A stretch of DNA of 64,000 nucleotides. It comes from Pseudomonas mandelii. GTDB taxonomy: Bacteria > Pseudomonadota > Gammaproteobacteria > Pseudomonadales > Pseudomonadaceae. The notes beneath the pieces are model-generated. The model ran no database searches. It was not told the origin of the DNA and was given only the letters and a program-made list of their open reading frames with translations. The position numbers were made by a program, and so were the translations under genes. The stretch is from assembly GCF_900106065.1 (NCBI RefSeq), contig NZ_LT629796.1, forward strand, positions 5,301,501 to 5,365,500, written 5' to 3'. Each line of letters begins with the position of its first letter. Positions within the stretch are counted from its first letter, which is position 1. This document shows, in pieces, positions 35,062-44,090 of this stretch.

Positions 35062-35805
35062 CTAGCGCAGGGTGTACCCGCTGTCGACCACCCAATCCTG
35101 GCCGTACACGCTACGTGCGCCACGGCTCAATTGGAACAGGATGACGTCTGCCACGGCACCCGGTTTTAGAAACTCTCCGTCGAGCAGCCGCTGGTTCACC
35201 GAGTTGGCGACATCGCCCAGTTCCGCAGGCTTCAAGCCAAGCGTCGACCAGATCGGGGTAGCCGTAGGGCCTGGCGATACGGTGTTGATACGGACGCCGT
35301 GAGGCGCCAATTCTACGGCCAGGGTCCGGACGTGCGCCATCAGCGCTGCTTTCGAGGCGATGTAGGCGGCCAGACCAGGAAAGGTCACGTTGGCCAGGAA
35401 CGTGCCGATGAACACCACCGACGCGGTCGCCGCAAGGTGGCTGCGCAGGCAGGCCAAGGTGTTCAGCGCACCGGCGCCGTTGACCGCCCACTGTCGGTCG
35501 AAGGCGGCTACATCCAGGCCACCGGCCAGTTGCGCAATGCCGGCATTGGGCACCACGAAATCCACTGGCCCCAAGGCTTCGGCGCGAGTGCCCAGCCGGG
35601 CGAGGTCCTCTTGGCGGGTGATATCTCCGGCCACCCAGGCGAGTTGATCCTTGTAGCGTTCCGCCAATTCGCCCAGGCCACCTATCTGGCGTGACATCGC
35701 CAATACGCGAGCGCCTTGCTCCAATAGCTGTTCGGTAACAGCCAGGCCGATGCCGGAACTCGCGCCAGTAACGACGGCCAAGCGATTGTGAAATTCGTTG
35801 AGCAT
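35062..35805 (-). CDS. SDR family oxidoreductase
   Basis: A 247-residue SDR with an intact cofactor loop (VVTGASSGIGLAVTEQLLEQ), PNAGIAQ and YIASK as the catalytic Tyr/Lys pair. The start at 35805 follows GAAGAGGA. It is convergent with the interrupted LysR gene. The substrate is unknown. Confidence 0.9.
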   Translation of the reverse strand: MLNEFHNRLAVVTGASSGIGLAVTEQLLEQGARVLAMSRQIGGLGELAERYKDQLAWVAGDITRQEDLARLGTRAEALGPVDFVVPNAGIAQLAGGLDVAAFDRQWAVNGAGALNTLACLRSHLAATASVVFIGTFLANVTFPGLAAYIASKAALMAHVRTLAVELAPHGVRINTVSPGPTATPIWSTLGLKPAELGDVANSVNQRLLDGEFLKPGAVADVILFQLSRGARSVYGQDWVVDSGYTLR

Positions 35806-36013
35806 GCAGTAATCCTCTTCCTGATAATCCAGCCTGTCTTTTACGGGGCGATCGTTGGTTGATCGAAAGCGTAAATGTGTGATCAAAAAACGGGCCAGTC
35901 CGGGATGTCAGGCAGGACGCGGGTTGTGGGGGCTCTGTTGTTACTTTGACTCCATTGAAAAGTAGTCGTAACGACTGCGCGGTAGTCAAAATGACACTTG
36001 GTGGCGATGACCT

Positions 36014-37138
36014 TCATTGCGGCGACGGGGAATACTCGCTAAAGACTGGAATACGCCCGTTCAGCGAAGGCCGGTACTTCCAGGCCAATCGATCCAGCGC
36101 AGGGGGATGCAGCAGAATTTCGCTCAACGTGGCACTGGCAATCCCCAACGCCAGCAGTTGCCCCGGACATTGATGCCGCCCCGCACCAAACGTAAAACTG
36201 CGCCGCTGCGGGCGATCCAGAATGAATGCGTCGGGACTCTCATTGAGTTGGGGGTCTCGATTGGCCGAAGCCAGCAGCACCAGAACCACATCGCCGGCAT
36301 TGAGACTTACACCCTCGATTTCGCACGGTGCTGCGACAAACCGGCGGGTGTTCTGCACCGAAGGGTCGAAGCGCTGAACTTCGGCGATCAAGTCGTCAAC
36401 GGGTGTCGAGTCGCGTAGCAGCGACAGGTTTTTAATCAACGCCCACATTGCGTTGCCGATCAGTCCGGCGGTGGCTTCATACGTCTGGGAAAACAGCCCG
36501 ATCAGATTGGCAATCAACATTTCAGGATCACCCGCGAAGCGCGCCCGAATCCCGGCGAGCAGTGAGCTTTTATTGCCCGGATCATTTAGCAACTCAACGA
36601 AATGCCCCCTTAACTTCTCAGCGGCAGCGTGGGCAGTTTCCAATTGCAGCGGATCACTGAGCGGCGACAGACATGCCACGAAATCCGCCGTCAGCTCACT
36701 GATCGCCCGGCCCTGAGCCGGTGAAAACCCCAACAGCGCCGCCACCACGCAAACCGGCCCTCGGAACATGGCGTTATACAACCCGTCGGCATCCGGCGTG
36801 ATCAACCGCGCGCTCACCAGTGCGTTGACCTCGTCCACATCAATCAGCGCCAACCCCGGCTCAATCGCCGACCTCGGGCAACGCTGGCGCTCGCCCTCAT
36901 TCATCCGCATCAATTGCCCGAATACCTTGCCGGCCATGCCGTCGGCAATCCCTTTGGGTACCGGCTCAGCGGCCGGTCGGACATGGCAATCCCGGTGCGC
37001 CAGCACAGCCGCAACGGCCTGGGCGCTGCTCGCCACCCACAATTTCAGTCCTTGGTGAAACACCAGCCCACCCTCGGCGCGCAGCCGGGCGTAATAGGGA
37101 TAGGGATCGGTATGAGTCGCAGCGATGATCGGGTCCAT
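36014..37138 (-). CDS. Cytochrome P450
   Basis: A 374-residue soluble bacterial cytochrome P450, a little shorter than the usual ~400. The haem-binding loop FGAGRHQCPGQLLALGIA contains the Cys ligand. The ExxR motif is EVQR. The I-helix region reads FSQTYEATAG, without the classical acid-alcohol pair (A-G-x-D/E-T), which could alter proton delivery. The ATG at 37138 (MDPIIAATHTDPYPYYARLR) fits the family. It is divergent from an ArsR-type regulator; no ferredoxin or ferredoxin reductase gene is adjacent. Confidence 0.92.
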   Translation of the reverse strand: MDPIIAATHTDPYPYYARLRAEGGLVFHQGLKLWVASSAQAVAAVLAHRDCHVRPAAEPVPKGIADGMAGKVFGQLMRMNEGERQRCPRSAIEPGLALIDVDEVNALVSARLITPDADGLYNAMFRGPVCVVAALLGFSPAQGRAISELTADFVACLSPLSDPLQLETAHAAAEKLRGHFVELLNDPGNKSSLLAGIRARFAGDPEMLIANLIGLFSQTYEATAGLIGNAMWALIKNLSLLRDSTPVDDLIAEVQRFDPSVQNTRRFVAAPCEIEGVSLNAGDVVLVLLASANRDPQLNESPDAFILDRPQRRSFTFGAGRHQCPGQLLALGIASATLSEILLHPPALDRLAWKYRPSLNGRIPVFSEYSPSPQ

Positions 37139-37220
37139 GGGTCGCAGCCTTGTTCGTGGTGGGAGAAGTGTTGCTACTATCTCCAGTTCGAAACGGCCTT
37201 GATTCGTCCGGGAGCGAAAT

Positions 37221-37976
37221 ATGAACGTTGAACAACACGACATCGGCGTCTCTCAAGTGGCCGCGGCCATCGCGGAACCGGCCCGGACGAAAATCCTCTG
37301 TTCGCTGATGGACGGCCACGCCCGCACCAGCACTGAGCTGGCGGCGATTGCCGATGTCAGCGCTTCCACCGCCAGCGCTCACCTGGCCAAGCTCAAGGAG
37401 CTGGCGCTGCTGCGTTTGCACGTGCAGGGCCGCCATCGTTATTACAGCCTCGCCGACAAGCGCGTGGCCCAGGCGCTGGAAGCGCTGATGGTGATCGGCC
37501 AGAACACTGCGCCGACCTTCAACTCGCGTACACCGGATCGCCTGCAATTCGCCCGCACTTGCTATGACCACATGGCCGGGACGCTGGCGGTGCTGCTGCA
37601 CGACCGGATGCTGGAAAAAGGCTGGTTGCTGGAAATTGACGAGCAGGCTTATCGCCTGAGCGACAGCGGCGAGGCGTTGATGGAAAGGTTGGGCATTGAA
37701 GTCAATGACCTGAACACCTTGCGTCGCCGCTTCGCGTGCCCATGCCTGGACTGGAGCATGCGTCGGCCACATTTGGGAGGTTCGCTGGGGGCGGCGTTGC
37801 TGCAAACCGCGATCAAGCGCAAATGGGTGACGCAGGATCTGGACAGCAGGGCGCTGGCGTTGACGGCGCTGGGGCGCAAGGAATTGGGTGCACAATTCGA
37901 CCTGACGCTGGCGCAGCCAACCGTGCAACCCATCCGCGAACAACGCCCACCGCAACCTGCGCGTGATGTGATCTGA
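37221..37976 (+). CDS. ArsR-family winged-helix regulator
   Basis: A 251-residue regulator: an ArsR-type winged helix (AIAEPARTKILCSLMDGHARTSTELAAIADVS...) fills residues 8-90, followed by a ~150-residue C-terminal domain unlike the usual short ArsR tail. A CPC (FACPCLDWSMRRPH) motif in that domain might bind a metal or a ligand. It is divergent from the P450 gene (82-bp gap), so it probably controls it. Confidence 0.85.
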   Translation: MNVEQHDIGVSQVAAAIAEPARTKILCSLMDGHARTSTELAAIADVSASTASAHLAKLKELALLRLHVQGRHRYYSLADKRVAQALEALMVIGQNTAPTFNSRTPDRLQFARTCYDHMAGTLAVLLHDRMLEKGWLLEIDEQAYRLSDSGEALMERLGIEVNDLNTLRRRFACPCLDWSMRRPHLGGSLGAALLQTAIKRKWVTQDLDSRALALTALGRKELGAQFDLTLAQPTVQPIREQRPPQPARDVI

Positions 37977-38025
37977 CCCGACCAAGGGTTCGCTGATGAC
38001 TTGTGCCTTGAAGGTCGAGCCTATA

Positions 38026-38041
38026 CTGTATATCCACACAG
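38026..38041 (+). promoter_or_regulatory. LexA (SOS) box
   Basis: CTGTATATCCACACAG fits the LexA consensus CTG-N10-CAG with an AT-rich core and ends 15 bp before the ATG of the radical SAM gene. The tightly placed operator implies damage-inducible expression of that gene and its overlapping partner. Confidence 0.8.
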
Positions 38042-38056
38042 TAATAGGCGTGCCCC

Positions 38057-39277
38057 ATGGAACTCATCGACAAGCTCAGCATTCTCGCCGACGCCGCCAA
38101 GTACGACGCGTCTTGCGCCAGCAGTGGCGCGCCCAAGCGTAGTTCCGAGGGCAAGAGCGGCCTGGGCTCGACCGACGGCATGGGCATTTGCCACAGCTAC
38201 ACGCCGGACGGCCGCTGCGTGTCGTTGCTGAAGGTTCTGCTGACCAACTTCTGTCTCTATGACTGCCAGTATTGCGTCAATCGACGTTCCAGCGACGTGC
38301 CACGCGCACGCTTCACGCCGGAAGAAGTGGTGACGCTGACCATGGATTTCTACCGGCGCAACTGCGTCAGTGGGTTGTTTCTCAGTTCCGGGATCATTCG
38401 CTCGGCGGACTACACCATGGAGCAACTGATCCGCGTGGCCAAACTGCTGCGCGAAGACCACGAGTTCCGGGGCTACATCCACCTCAAGACCATTCCCGAA
38501 GCCGATCCGGCGCTGATCGAGGAAGCGGGGCGCTATGCCGATCGCTTGAGCGTGAACATTGAACTGCCCACCGACGCCAGCCTGCAAACCCTGGCCCCCG
38601 AGAAACAGCTGGGCTCGATCAAGCAAGCGATGCAAACCATCTACACCGGTGTCCAGACCGTACTCAACGAACCCCGCGCACCGAAATTTGCCCCGGCCGG
38701 GCAGAGCACGCAGATGATCGTCGGTGCTGATGACACCGATGACAGCACCATTCTCCATAGCGCCCAGGCGTTGTACGGCAACTTCAGTTTGCGAAGGGTC
38801 TATTACTCGGCGTTCAGCCCGATCCCCAACAGCCCGAAAAGCGTGCCGCTGGCCGCGCCGCCATTGATGCGCGAGCACCGTTTGTATCAGGCGGACTTCC
38901 TGTTGCGCAGCTACGGCTTTACCGCTGGCGAACTGTTCAAGGGGCCCGGGCACCTGGCGCTCGACATCGATCCGAAACTGGCGTGGGCATTGGAGAACCG
39001 CGAGATCTTCCCACTGGACCTCAATCGCGCCGAGGCATCGTTGATCGCACGCATTCCCGGTATTGGCCTTCGCACTACCGAGCGCCTGGTGGAATTGCGC
39101 CGTCAGCGCCGCATCCGCTACGAAGACCTGACCCGAATGCGTTGCGTGCTGGCCAAGGCCAAACCGTTCTTCATCACCAGCGATTACCACCCGCAGCAGG
39201 CGGAGGTCACCAGCCATTTGTTGTATCAGCAATTGCGCGACCGGCCGCAGCCGCAACAAATGGGGTTATGGGGATGA
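38057..39277 (+). CDS. Putative DNA modification/repair radical SAM protein
   Basis: A 406-residue radical SAM enzyme. The cluster motif is CLYDCQYC (CxxxCxxC). It resembles a family of spore photoproduct lyase-like proteins noted in databases as putative DNA modification/repair radical SAM proteins. The C-terminus carries a helix-hairpin-helix (IARIPGIGLRTTERLVELRR), a common nonspecific DNA-binding element. It is preceded by a LexA box and overlaps the next gene by 4 bp. A DNA-lesion-repair function is inferred. Confidence 0.9.
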   Translation: MELIDKLSILADAAKYDASCASSGAPKRSSEGKSGLGSTDGMGICHSYTPDGRCVSLLKVLLTNFCLYDCQYCVNRRSSDVPRARFTPEEVVTLTMDFYRRNCVSGLFLSSGIIRSADYTMEQLIRVAKLLREDHEFRGYIHLKTIPEADPALIEEAGRYADRLSVNIELPTDASLQTLAPEKQLGSIKQAMQTIYTGVQTVLNEPRAPKFAPAGQSTQMIVGADDTDDSTILHSAQALYGNFSLRRVYYSAFSPIPNSPKSVPLAAPPLMREHRLYQADFLLRSYGFTAGELFKGPGHLALDIDPKLAWALENREIFPLDLNRAEASLIARIPGIGLRTTERLVELRRQRRIRYEDLTRMRCVLAKAKPFFITSDYHPQQAEVTSHLLYQQLRDRPQPQQMGLWG

Positions 39278-40107
39278 TCAGCCTCGATTGCGATGACCTG
39301 TTCGACCTCTGGCGCCAGCAGGCGCGCTGGCTGCTCAGCCATGAGGTGGACCCGAGCCGGGTGAGTTGGGCCAGTGAAGGCGTCTGCGATCTGTTCGCCA
39401 GCGACGATGCGCCACCTCAAACCCAGGGGCCGTTTCACGCACGAATACCGCGAACGCTGTTGGACACCCTGGAGCGCGCCGCTCGTTATCGGGGGGATCA
39501 GCGCTGGAGTCTGTTGTACGAAGTGCTGTGGCGGGTCAGTCATGGTGACCGCACCGCCATGCTGGCGGGAGACAAATTAGGCAGTGAATTTCATAGAAGA
39601 ATCAAACAGGTACAGCGTGAATCTCATCACTTACATGCATTCGTACGATTCGTCGCAATGCCTGAAAGTGAGGGCCCGCAATACGTTGCCTGGCATGAAC
39701 CCGCCCACGACATCCTGCACAGTGCCAGTGAACATTTTATCGGGCGCATGGGCCGGCATCGCTGGTTGATTGCAACGCCCAGGGACGGGGTCTACTACGA
39801 CGGTGAGCAGTTGATCCACCAACGCCAGTGCCCAATTGAATGGCAGCAGCTGGCACAAAACGTCGACGACCCGCACAGCGACATGTGGTTGACCTACTAC
39901 AGCCACATCTTCAATCCGGCGCGCCTGAATCCGAAAGTCATGCAAGGGCATTTGCCGGCCCGGTTCTGGAAAAACCTGCCGGAAGGTGCGCTGATTCCGG
40001 GACTGATCACCCAGGCCCGCACGGGCAAGCAACAGGACGGCCAGGCGAGTGGAATCAAGGGCAGGGGCGGTAAACGTATTGCGCGGGGAGAAGCCGGGCA
40101 GCGCTGA
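39274..40107 (+). CDS. DUF4130 DNA-metabolism protein (TIGR03915-like)
   Basis: A 277-residue protein that starts within the radical SAM stop (ATGA overlap) and is co-transcribed with it. The central FVRFVAMPESEGPQYVAWHE and PARFWKNLPEGALIPGL fit the DUF4130/TIGR03915 family, which is nearly always paired with this radical SAM enzyme. The C-terminal ~30 residues are basic and disordered-looking (GIKGRGGKRIARGEAGQR). The activity has not been clear; a uracil-glycosylase-like relation has been proposed for the family. Confidence 0.85.
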   Translation: MISLDCDDLFDLWRQQARWLLSHEVDPSRVSWASEGVCDLFASDDAPPQTQGPFHARIPRTLLDTLERAARYRGDQRWSLLYEVLWRVSHGDRTAMLAGDKLGSEFHRRIKQVQRESHHLHAFVRFVAMPESEGPQYVAWHEPAHDILHSASEHFIGRMGRHRWLIATPRDGVYYDGEQLIHQRQCPIEWQQLAQNVDDPHSDMWLTYYSHIFNPARLNPKVMQGHLPARFWKNLPEGALIPGLITQARTGKQQDGQASGIKGRGGKRIARGEAGQR

Positions 40108-40108
40108 T

Positions 40109-40145
40109 AAAAAAAGCCCCCCATCGCCAAAGCGATGGAGGGCTT
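40109..40145 (-). terminator. Intrinsic terminator of ilvE
   Basis: Read on the minus strand: AAGCCCTCCATCGC, loop TTTG, GCGATGGGGGGCTT, then a T-run. A 14-bp stem, poly-T tail at 40109-40115, 20 bp after the ilvE stop. Confidence 0.85.
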
Positions 40146-40164
40146 CGATGCCGCTGGCGTCAGA

Positions 40165-41184
40165 TCAAACCTTGACGATCCAGCCCGCTGGCGCTTCGAC
40201 GTCACCGGTTTGAACACCGGTCAGCTCTTTGTAGAGCTTCTGGGTGACGGGGCCGACTTCGGTTTCGCTGTGGAACACATGCAGATGGTCGTTGTAGCTG
40301 ATGCCGCCGATCGGTGTGATCACCGCAGCGGTACCGCAAGCGCCGGCTTCCTTGAAGTCGGACAGCTTGTCGATGAACACGTCACCTTCAACCACTTCCA
40401 GGCCCAGACGCGATTTGGCCAGCTCGATCAACGACAGACGGGTGATGCCTGGCAGGACCGACGGCGAGTTCGGCGTGACGAACTTGTTGTCGTGGGTGAT
40501 CCCGAAGAAGTTGGCCGAGCCGACTTCTTCGATTTTGGTGTGAGTCATCGGGTCGAGGTAGATGCAGTCGGCGAAGTGGGCTTTCTTGGCCTGGGAACCT
40601 GGCATCAGGCTGGCCGCGTAGTTGCCACCGACCTTGGCTGCACCGGTGCCTTGTGGAGCGGCGCGGTCGTAGCTGGAGATCAGGAAGTTGTGCGGGGTCA
40701 GGCCACCTTTGAAGTAAGCGCCGACCGGAATGCAGAAAATCGAGAAGATGAACTCGGGGGCGGTACGCACGCCGATGTTGTCACCCACGCCGATTACGAA
40801 CGGACGCAGGTACAGCGCGCCGCCGGTGCCGTAAGGCGGGATGAAACGCTCGTTGGCGCGGACCACTTCCTTGCACGCTTCGACGAACTGCTCGGTGGAC
40901 ACCTGCGGCATCAGCAGACGGGCGCAGCTGCGTTGCATGCGGGCGGCGTTCTGATCCGGGCGGAACAGGTTGATCGAACCGTCCTTGCAACGATAAGCCT
41001 TCAGGCCCTCGAAGCATTGCTGGCCATAGTGAAGGGCAGTGGAGCCTTCGCTGATGTGCAGCACGTTGTCTTCGGTCAGGGTGCCTGTGTCCCACTCGCC
41101 ATTACGCCAGTGCGACAGATAGCGCTTGTCTGTCTTGATGTAGTCAAAACCCAACTTGTCCCAATTGATGCTTTCGTTACCCAT
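40165..41184 (-). CDS. ilvE: Branched-chain amino acid aminotransferase
   Basis: A 339-residue fold-type IV PLP aminotransferase of the larger (class II) IlvE type that transaminates Val, Leu and Ile. Motifs: STALHYGQQCFEGLKAYR, PLP-lysine segment AKVGGNYAASLM, and GTAAVITPIGGISYN. The ATG at 41184 follows AGAGGGTGTC. Proximity to the bkd operon, which degrades the resulting oxo acids, fits. It is followed by a strong terminator. Confidence 0.93.
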   Translation of the reverse strand: MGNESINWDKLGFDYIKTDKRYLSHWRNGEWDTGTLTEDNVLHISEGSTALHYGQQCFEGLKAYRCKDGSINLFRPDQNAARMQRSCARLLMPQVSTEQFVEACKEVVRANERFIPPYGTGGALYLRPFVIGVGDNIGVRTAPEFIFSIFCIPVGAYFKGGLTPHNFLISSYDRAAPQGTGAAKVGGNYAASLMPGSQAKKAHFADCIYLDPMTHTKIEEVGSANFFGITHDNKFVTPNSPSVLPGITRLSLIELAKSRLGLEVVEGDVFIDKLSDFKEAGACGTAAVITPIGGISYNDHLHVFHSETEVGPVTQKLYKELTGVQTGDVEAPAGWIVKV

Positions 41185-41426
41185 GACACCCTCTATCACT
41201 TAACAACCGCCGAAACGGTTCAAGGCTTCTGACGTTTTTCTGGATGGGGACAACAATACTTCATTACGGGCCTGTTTCGCAGCCCGGACTATCGGATGAC
41301 AGACAGATAAATCGAGTTGACCTCAAGAAATCGCTGGCAGGCTGGCCCCCACAGGAGAAGGCATTGCAAATGTGGGAGCTGGCCTGCTGGCGATGGGGTC
41401 ATCTATGCCGCCATCCATGTTCTGAA

Positions 41427-42809
41427 TCACAGGTGCAGTGCATGCCCCAAAGCGCGCAGCGCGGCTTCTTGCACCGCCTCGCCCAGCGTCGGATGCGCAT
41501 GAATCGTGCCGGCAATGTCTTCCAGCCGAGCGCCCATTTCCAGGCTCTGGCCAAACGCCGTCGACAACTCCGAAACGCCCACACCCACCGCTTGCCAGCC
41601 AACAATCACATGATTGTCACGGCGTGCCACGACGCGCACGAAGCCGCTTTTCGATTCCAGCGTCATCGCCCGGCCATTGGCCGCGAACGGGAAACTGGAA
41701 ACGATGCAGTCCAGGCCGGCAGCCTTGACGTCGTCCGGGGTCTTGCCGACCACCACCAGTTCCGGGTCGGTGAAGCACACGGCAGCGATGGCGGTCGGGT
41801 TGAACTCGCGGGATTTGCCGCTGATCAGTTCGGCCACCATCTCGCCCTGAGCCATGGCCCGGTGCGCGAGCATCGGTTCGCCGCTCAGGTCGCCGATGGC
41901 GTACACGTTGCGCATACTGGTCTGGCAGCGGTGGTCGATCTTGATCGCCGAGCCATTCATGTCCAGATTCAGCGCTTCAAGGTTCCAGCCCTGGGTATTC
42001 GGCTTGCGACCGACGGCCACCAGCACCTGATCCGTTTCCAGGTTCAGGGTGTCGCCACCCGGTTGCAAAACTTGCAGTGTATTACTAGAAGAATCAAAGC
42101 CTTGGACGCTGTTCTTCAAGTAAAGCGTTACACCGAGCTTTTTCAGTTCGTCGTGTACCGGCTGGGTCAGTTCGGCATCGTAGGCCGGCAGAATGCGCTC
42201 CTGCGCCTCGACCACGCTCACGTCAGCGCCGAGTTTGCGATAGGCAATTCCGAGCTCCAGACCGATGTAACCGCCACCGACCACGACCAGGCGTTTCGGC
42301 ACGGACGTCGGGGCCAGGGCTTCGGTGGAGGAGATGATCGGTCCGCCAATCGGCAACATCGGCAGGTTCACGCTTTTCGAGCCCGTGGCCAGCACCAGGT
42401 GCTCGCACTGGATTCGCGTATCGCCTACTTCCACGGTTTTGCCATCAATCACTTTCGCCCAGCCTTGAATGACCTGGACTTTGTTCTTTTTCAACAGCGC
42501 CGCGACGCCGGTGGTCAGGCGATCAACGATGCCGTCCTTCCACTCGACGCTTTTGCCGATGTCGAGGGTTGGCGCGGAGACGCTGATGCCCAGCGCAGAG
42601 TGCTGGCTGTGGTGTTGCGTCTGGTGGAACTGTTCAGCGACATGAATCAACGCCTTCGACGGAATGCAGCCGATGTTCAGGCACGTACCGCCCAACGATT
42701 CGCCTTCCACCAGAATGGTCGAGATGCCCAACTGGCCGGCACGGATCGCCGTCACATAACCGCCAGGGCCGCCGCCGATGATCAGCAGAGTGGTGTTCAA
42801 AGTCTGCAT
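41427..42809 (-). CDS. lpdV: Branched-chain 2-oxoacid dehydrogenase E3, dihydrolipoyl dehydrogenase
   Basis: A 460-residue flavoprotein disulfide reductase: FAD motif [19 protein letters not shown], redox-active pair GGTCLNIGC, and C-terminal [15 protein letters not shown] with the His/Glu pair. It reoxidises the lipoamide of the E2 encoded just upstream (3-bp gap). The position at the end of the bkd operon identifies it as LpdV. Confidence 0.93.
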   Translation of the reverse strand: MQTLNTTLLIIGGGPGGYVTAIRAGQLGISTILVEGESLGGTCLNIGCIPSKALIHVAEQFHQTQHHSQHSALGISVSAPTLDIGKSVEWKDGIVDRLTTGVAALLKKNKVQVIQGWAKVIDGKTVEVGDTRIQCEHLVLATGSKSVNLPMLPIGGPIISSTEALAPTSVPKRLVVVGGGYIGLELGIAYRKLGADVSVVEAQERILPAYDAELTQPVHDELKKLGVTLYLKNSVQGFDSSSNTLQVLQPGGDTLNLETDQVLVAVGRKPNTQGWNLEALNLDMNGSAIKIDHRCQTSMRNVYAIGDLSGEPMLAHRAMAQGEMVAELISGKSREFNPTAIAAVCFTDPELVVVGKTPDDVKAAGLDCIVSSFPFAANGRAMTLESKSGFVRVVARRDNHVIVGWQAVGVGVSELSTAFGQSLEMGARLEDIAGTIHAHPTLGEAVQEAALRALGHALHL

Positions 42810-42812
42810 CTC

Positions 42813-44090
42813 TTACTCCACAAACAGGGTGGCGGGATGTTCGAGCAAACCACGGATGGCCTGGATGAATTGCGCCGCGTCCATGCCATCGACCACGCGG
42901 TGATCGAAGGAGCTGGAGAGGTTCATCATCTTGCGAATCACGATTTGGCCTTTGACCACCATCGGGCGTTCGACGATCTTGTTGACGCCGACGATCGCCA
43001 CTTCCGGCAGGTTCAGCACCGGCGTGCTGACGATGCCGCCCAGCGCGCCGAGGCTGGTCAGGGTGATGCTCGAGCCGGACAGTTCATCGCGGCTGGCCTT
43101 GCCATTACGTGCGGCCGTGGCCAAACGGGCGATTTCGGCCGCGTTATCCCACAGGCTGCGGGCTTCGGCGTGACGCACCACCGGCACCATCAAGCCGATG
43201 TCGGCTTGCGTGGCGATGCCCACGTGGACGGCGCCGAGGCGGGTGATGACCTGGGCTTCGTCGTCGTAACGGGCATTGATCTGCGGGAAGTCGCGCAGGG
43301 CGACAACCAGGGCGCGGACCAGGAACGGCAGCAATGTCAGCTTGCCTCGGGTCGCCCCGTGTTTTTCGTTCAGGTGCGCGCGCAGTTCTTCAACGGCGGT
43401 GACGTCGATTTCTTCGACATAACTGAAGTGAGCGGCACGCTGAGTGGCATCCTGCATGCGCTGGGCGATCTTGCGGCGCATGCCGATGACCTGGATTTGC
43501 TCTTCGTCATTACGCTGGGCGTAAGCGGCGGCCACGGTCGATTGCGGCTGCTGCCCCTGGGCCAGATAGGCGTCGAGGTCTTCGTGCAACACGCGACCGG
43601 CAGGGCCGGTGCCACGGACCAGACGCAACTGGATGCCGAGGTCCAGCGCATGCTTGCGCACGGCCGGGGAGGCCAGCGGGCGTTCGTCGGCTTCGCGAGC
43701 GACCATCGGGCCTTGGCAAACGGCGGCTCGGGGCGCTGCTGCAACGACCGGTTTGCTTGCGACCACGGGCTCAACTTTCGGCGTCGCAACCGGCGCTTCT
43801 TTTACCGCAGGGGCTGCCGGCTGAGCCGACTCTTTAACATTGCCCGCGCCTTCAACTTCAATGCTGATCAGGATGCTGCCCACCGCCATGACTTCGCCTG
43901 GCTGTCCGCCCAGCGCAATCACCTTGCCGTGCACCGGAGACGGGATGTCGACCATCGCCTTGTCGGTCATGACATCGGCGAGCACCTGATCTTCGACGAC
44001 CATGTCGCCAACCTTGACGTGCCATACCGACAATTCAACTTCTGCAATGCCTTCGCCAATGTCCGGCATTTTAATAACGTGCGTGCCCAT
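42813..44090 (-). CDS. bkdB: Branched-chain 2-oxoacid dehydrogenase E2
   Basis: A 425-residue dihydrolipoyl transacylase: N-terminal lipoyl domain with the lysine in TDKAMVDIP; Ala/Pro-rich linker (~90-130); E3/E1-binding domain (ASPAVRKHALDLGIQLRLVR); and catalytic domain with FDHRVVDGMDAAQF. It forms the core of the complex. It directly abuts bkdA2 (stop to ATG without gap). Confidence 0.94.
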   Translation of the reverse strand: MGTHVIKMPDIGEGIAEVELSVWHVKVGDMVVEDQVLADVMTDKAMVDIPSPVHGKVIALGGQPGEVMAVGSILISIEVEGAGNVKESAQPAAPAVKEAPVATPKVEPVVASKPVVAAAPRAAVCQGPMVAREADERPLASPAVRKHALDLGIQLRLVRGTGPAGRVLHEDLDAYLAQGQQPQSTVAAAYAQRNDEEQIQVIGMRRKIAQRMQDATQRAAHFSYVEEIDVTAVEELRAHLNEKHGATRGKLTLLPFLVRALVVALRDFPQINARYDDEAQVITRLGAVHVGIATQADIGLMVPVVRHAEARSLWDNAAEIARLATAARNGKASRDELSGSSITLTSLGALGGIVSTPVLNLPEVAIVGVNKIVERPMVVKGQIVIRKMMNLSSSFDHRVVDGMDAAQFIQAIRGLLEHPATLFVE

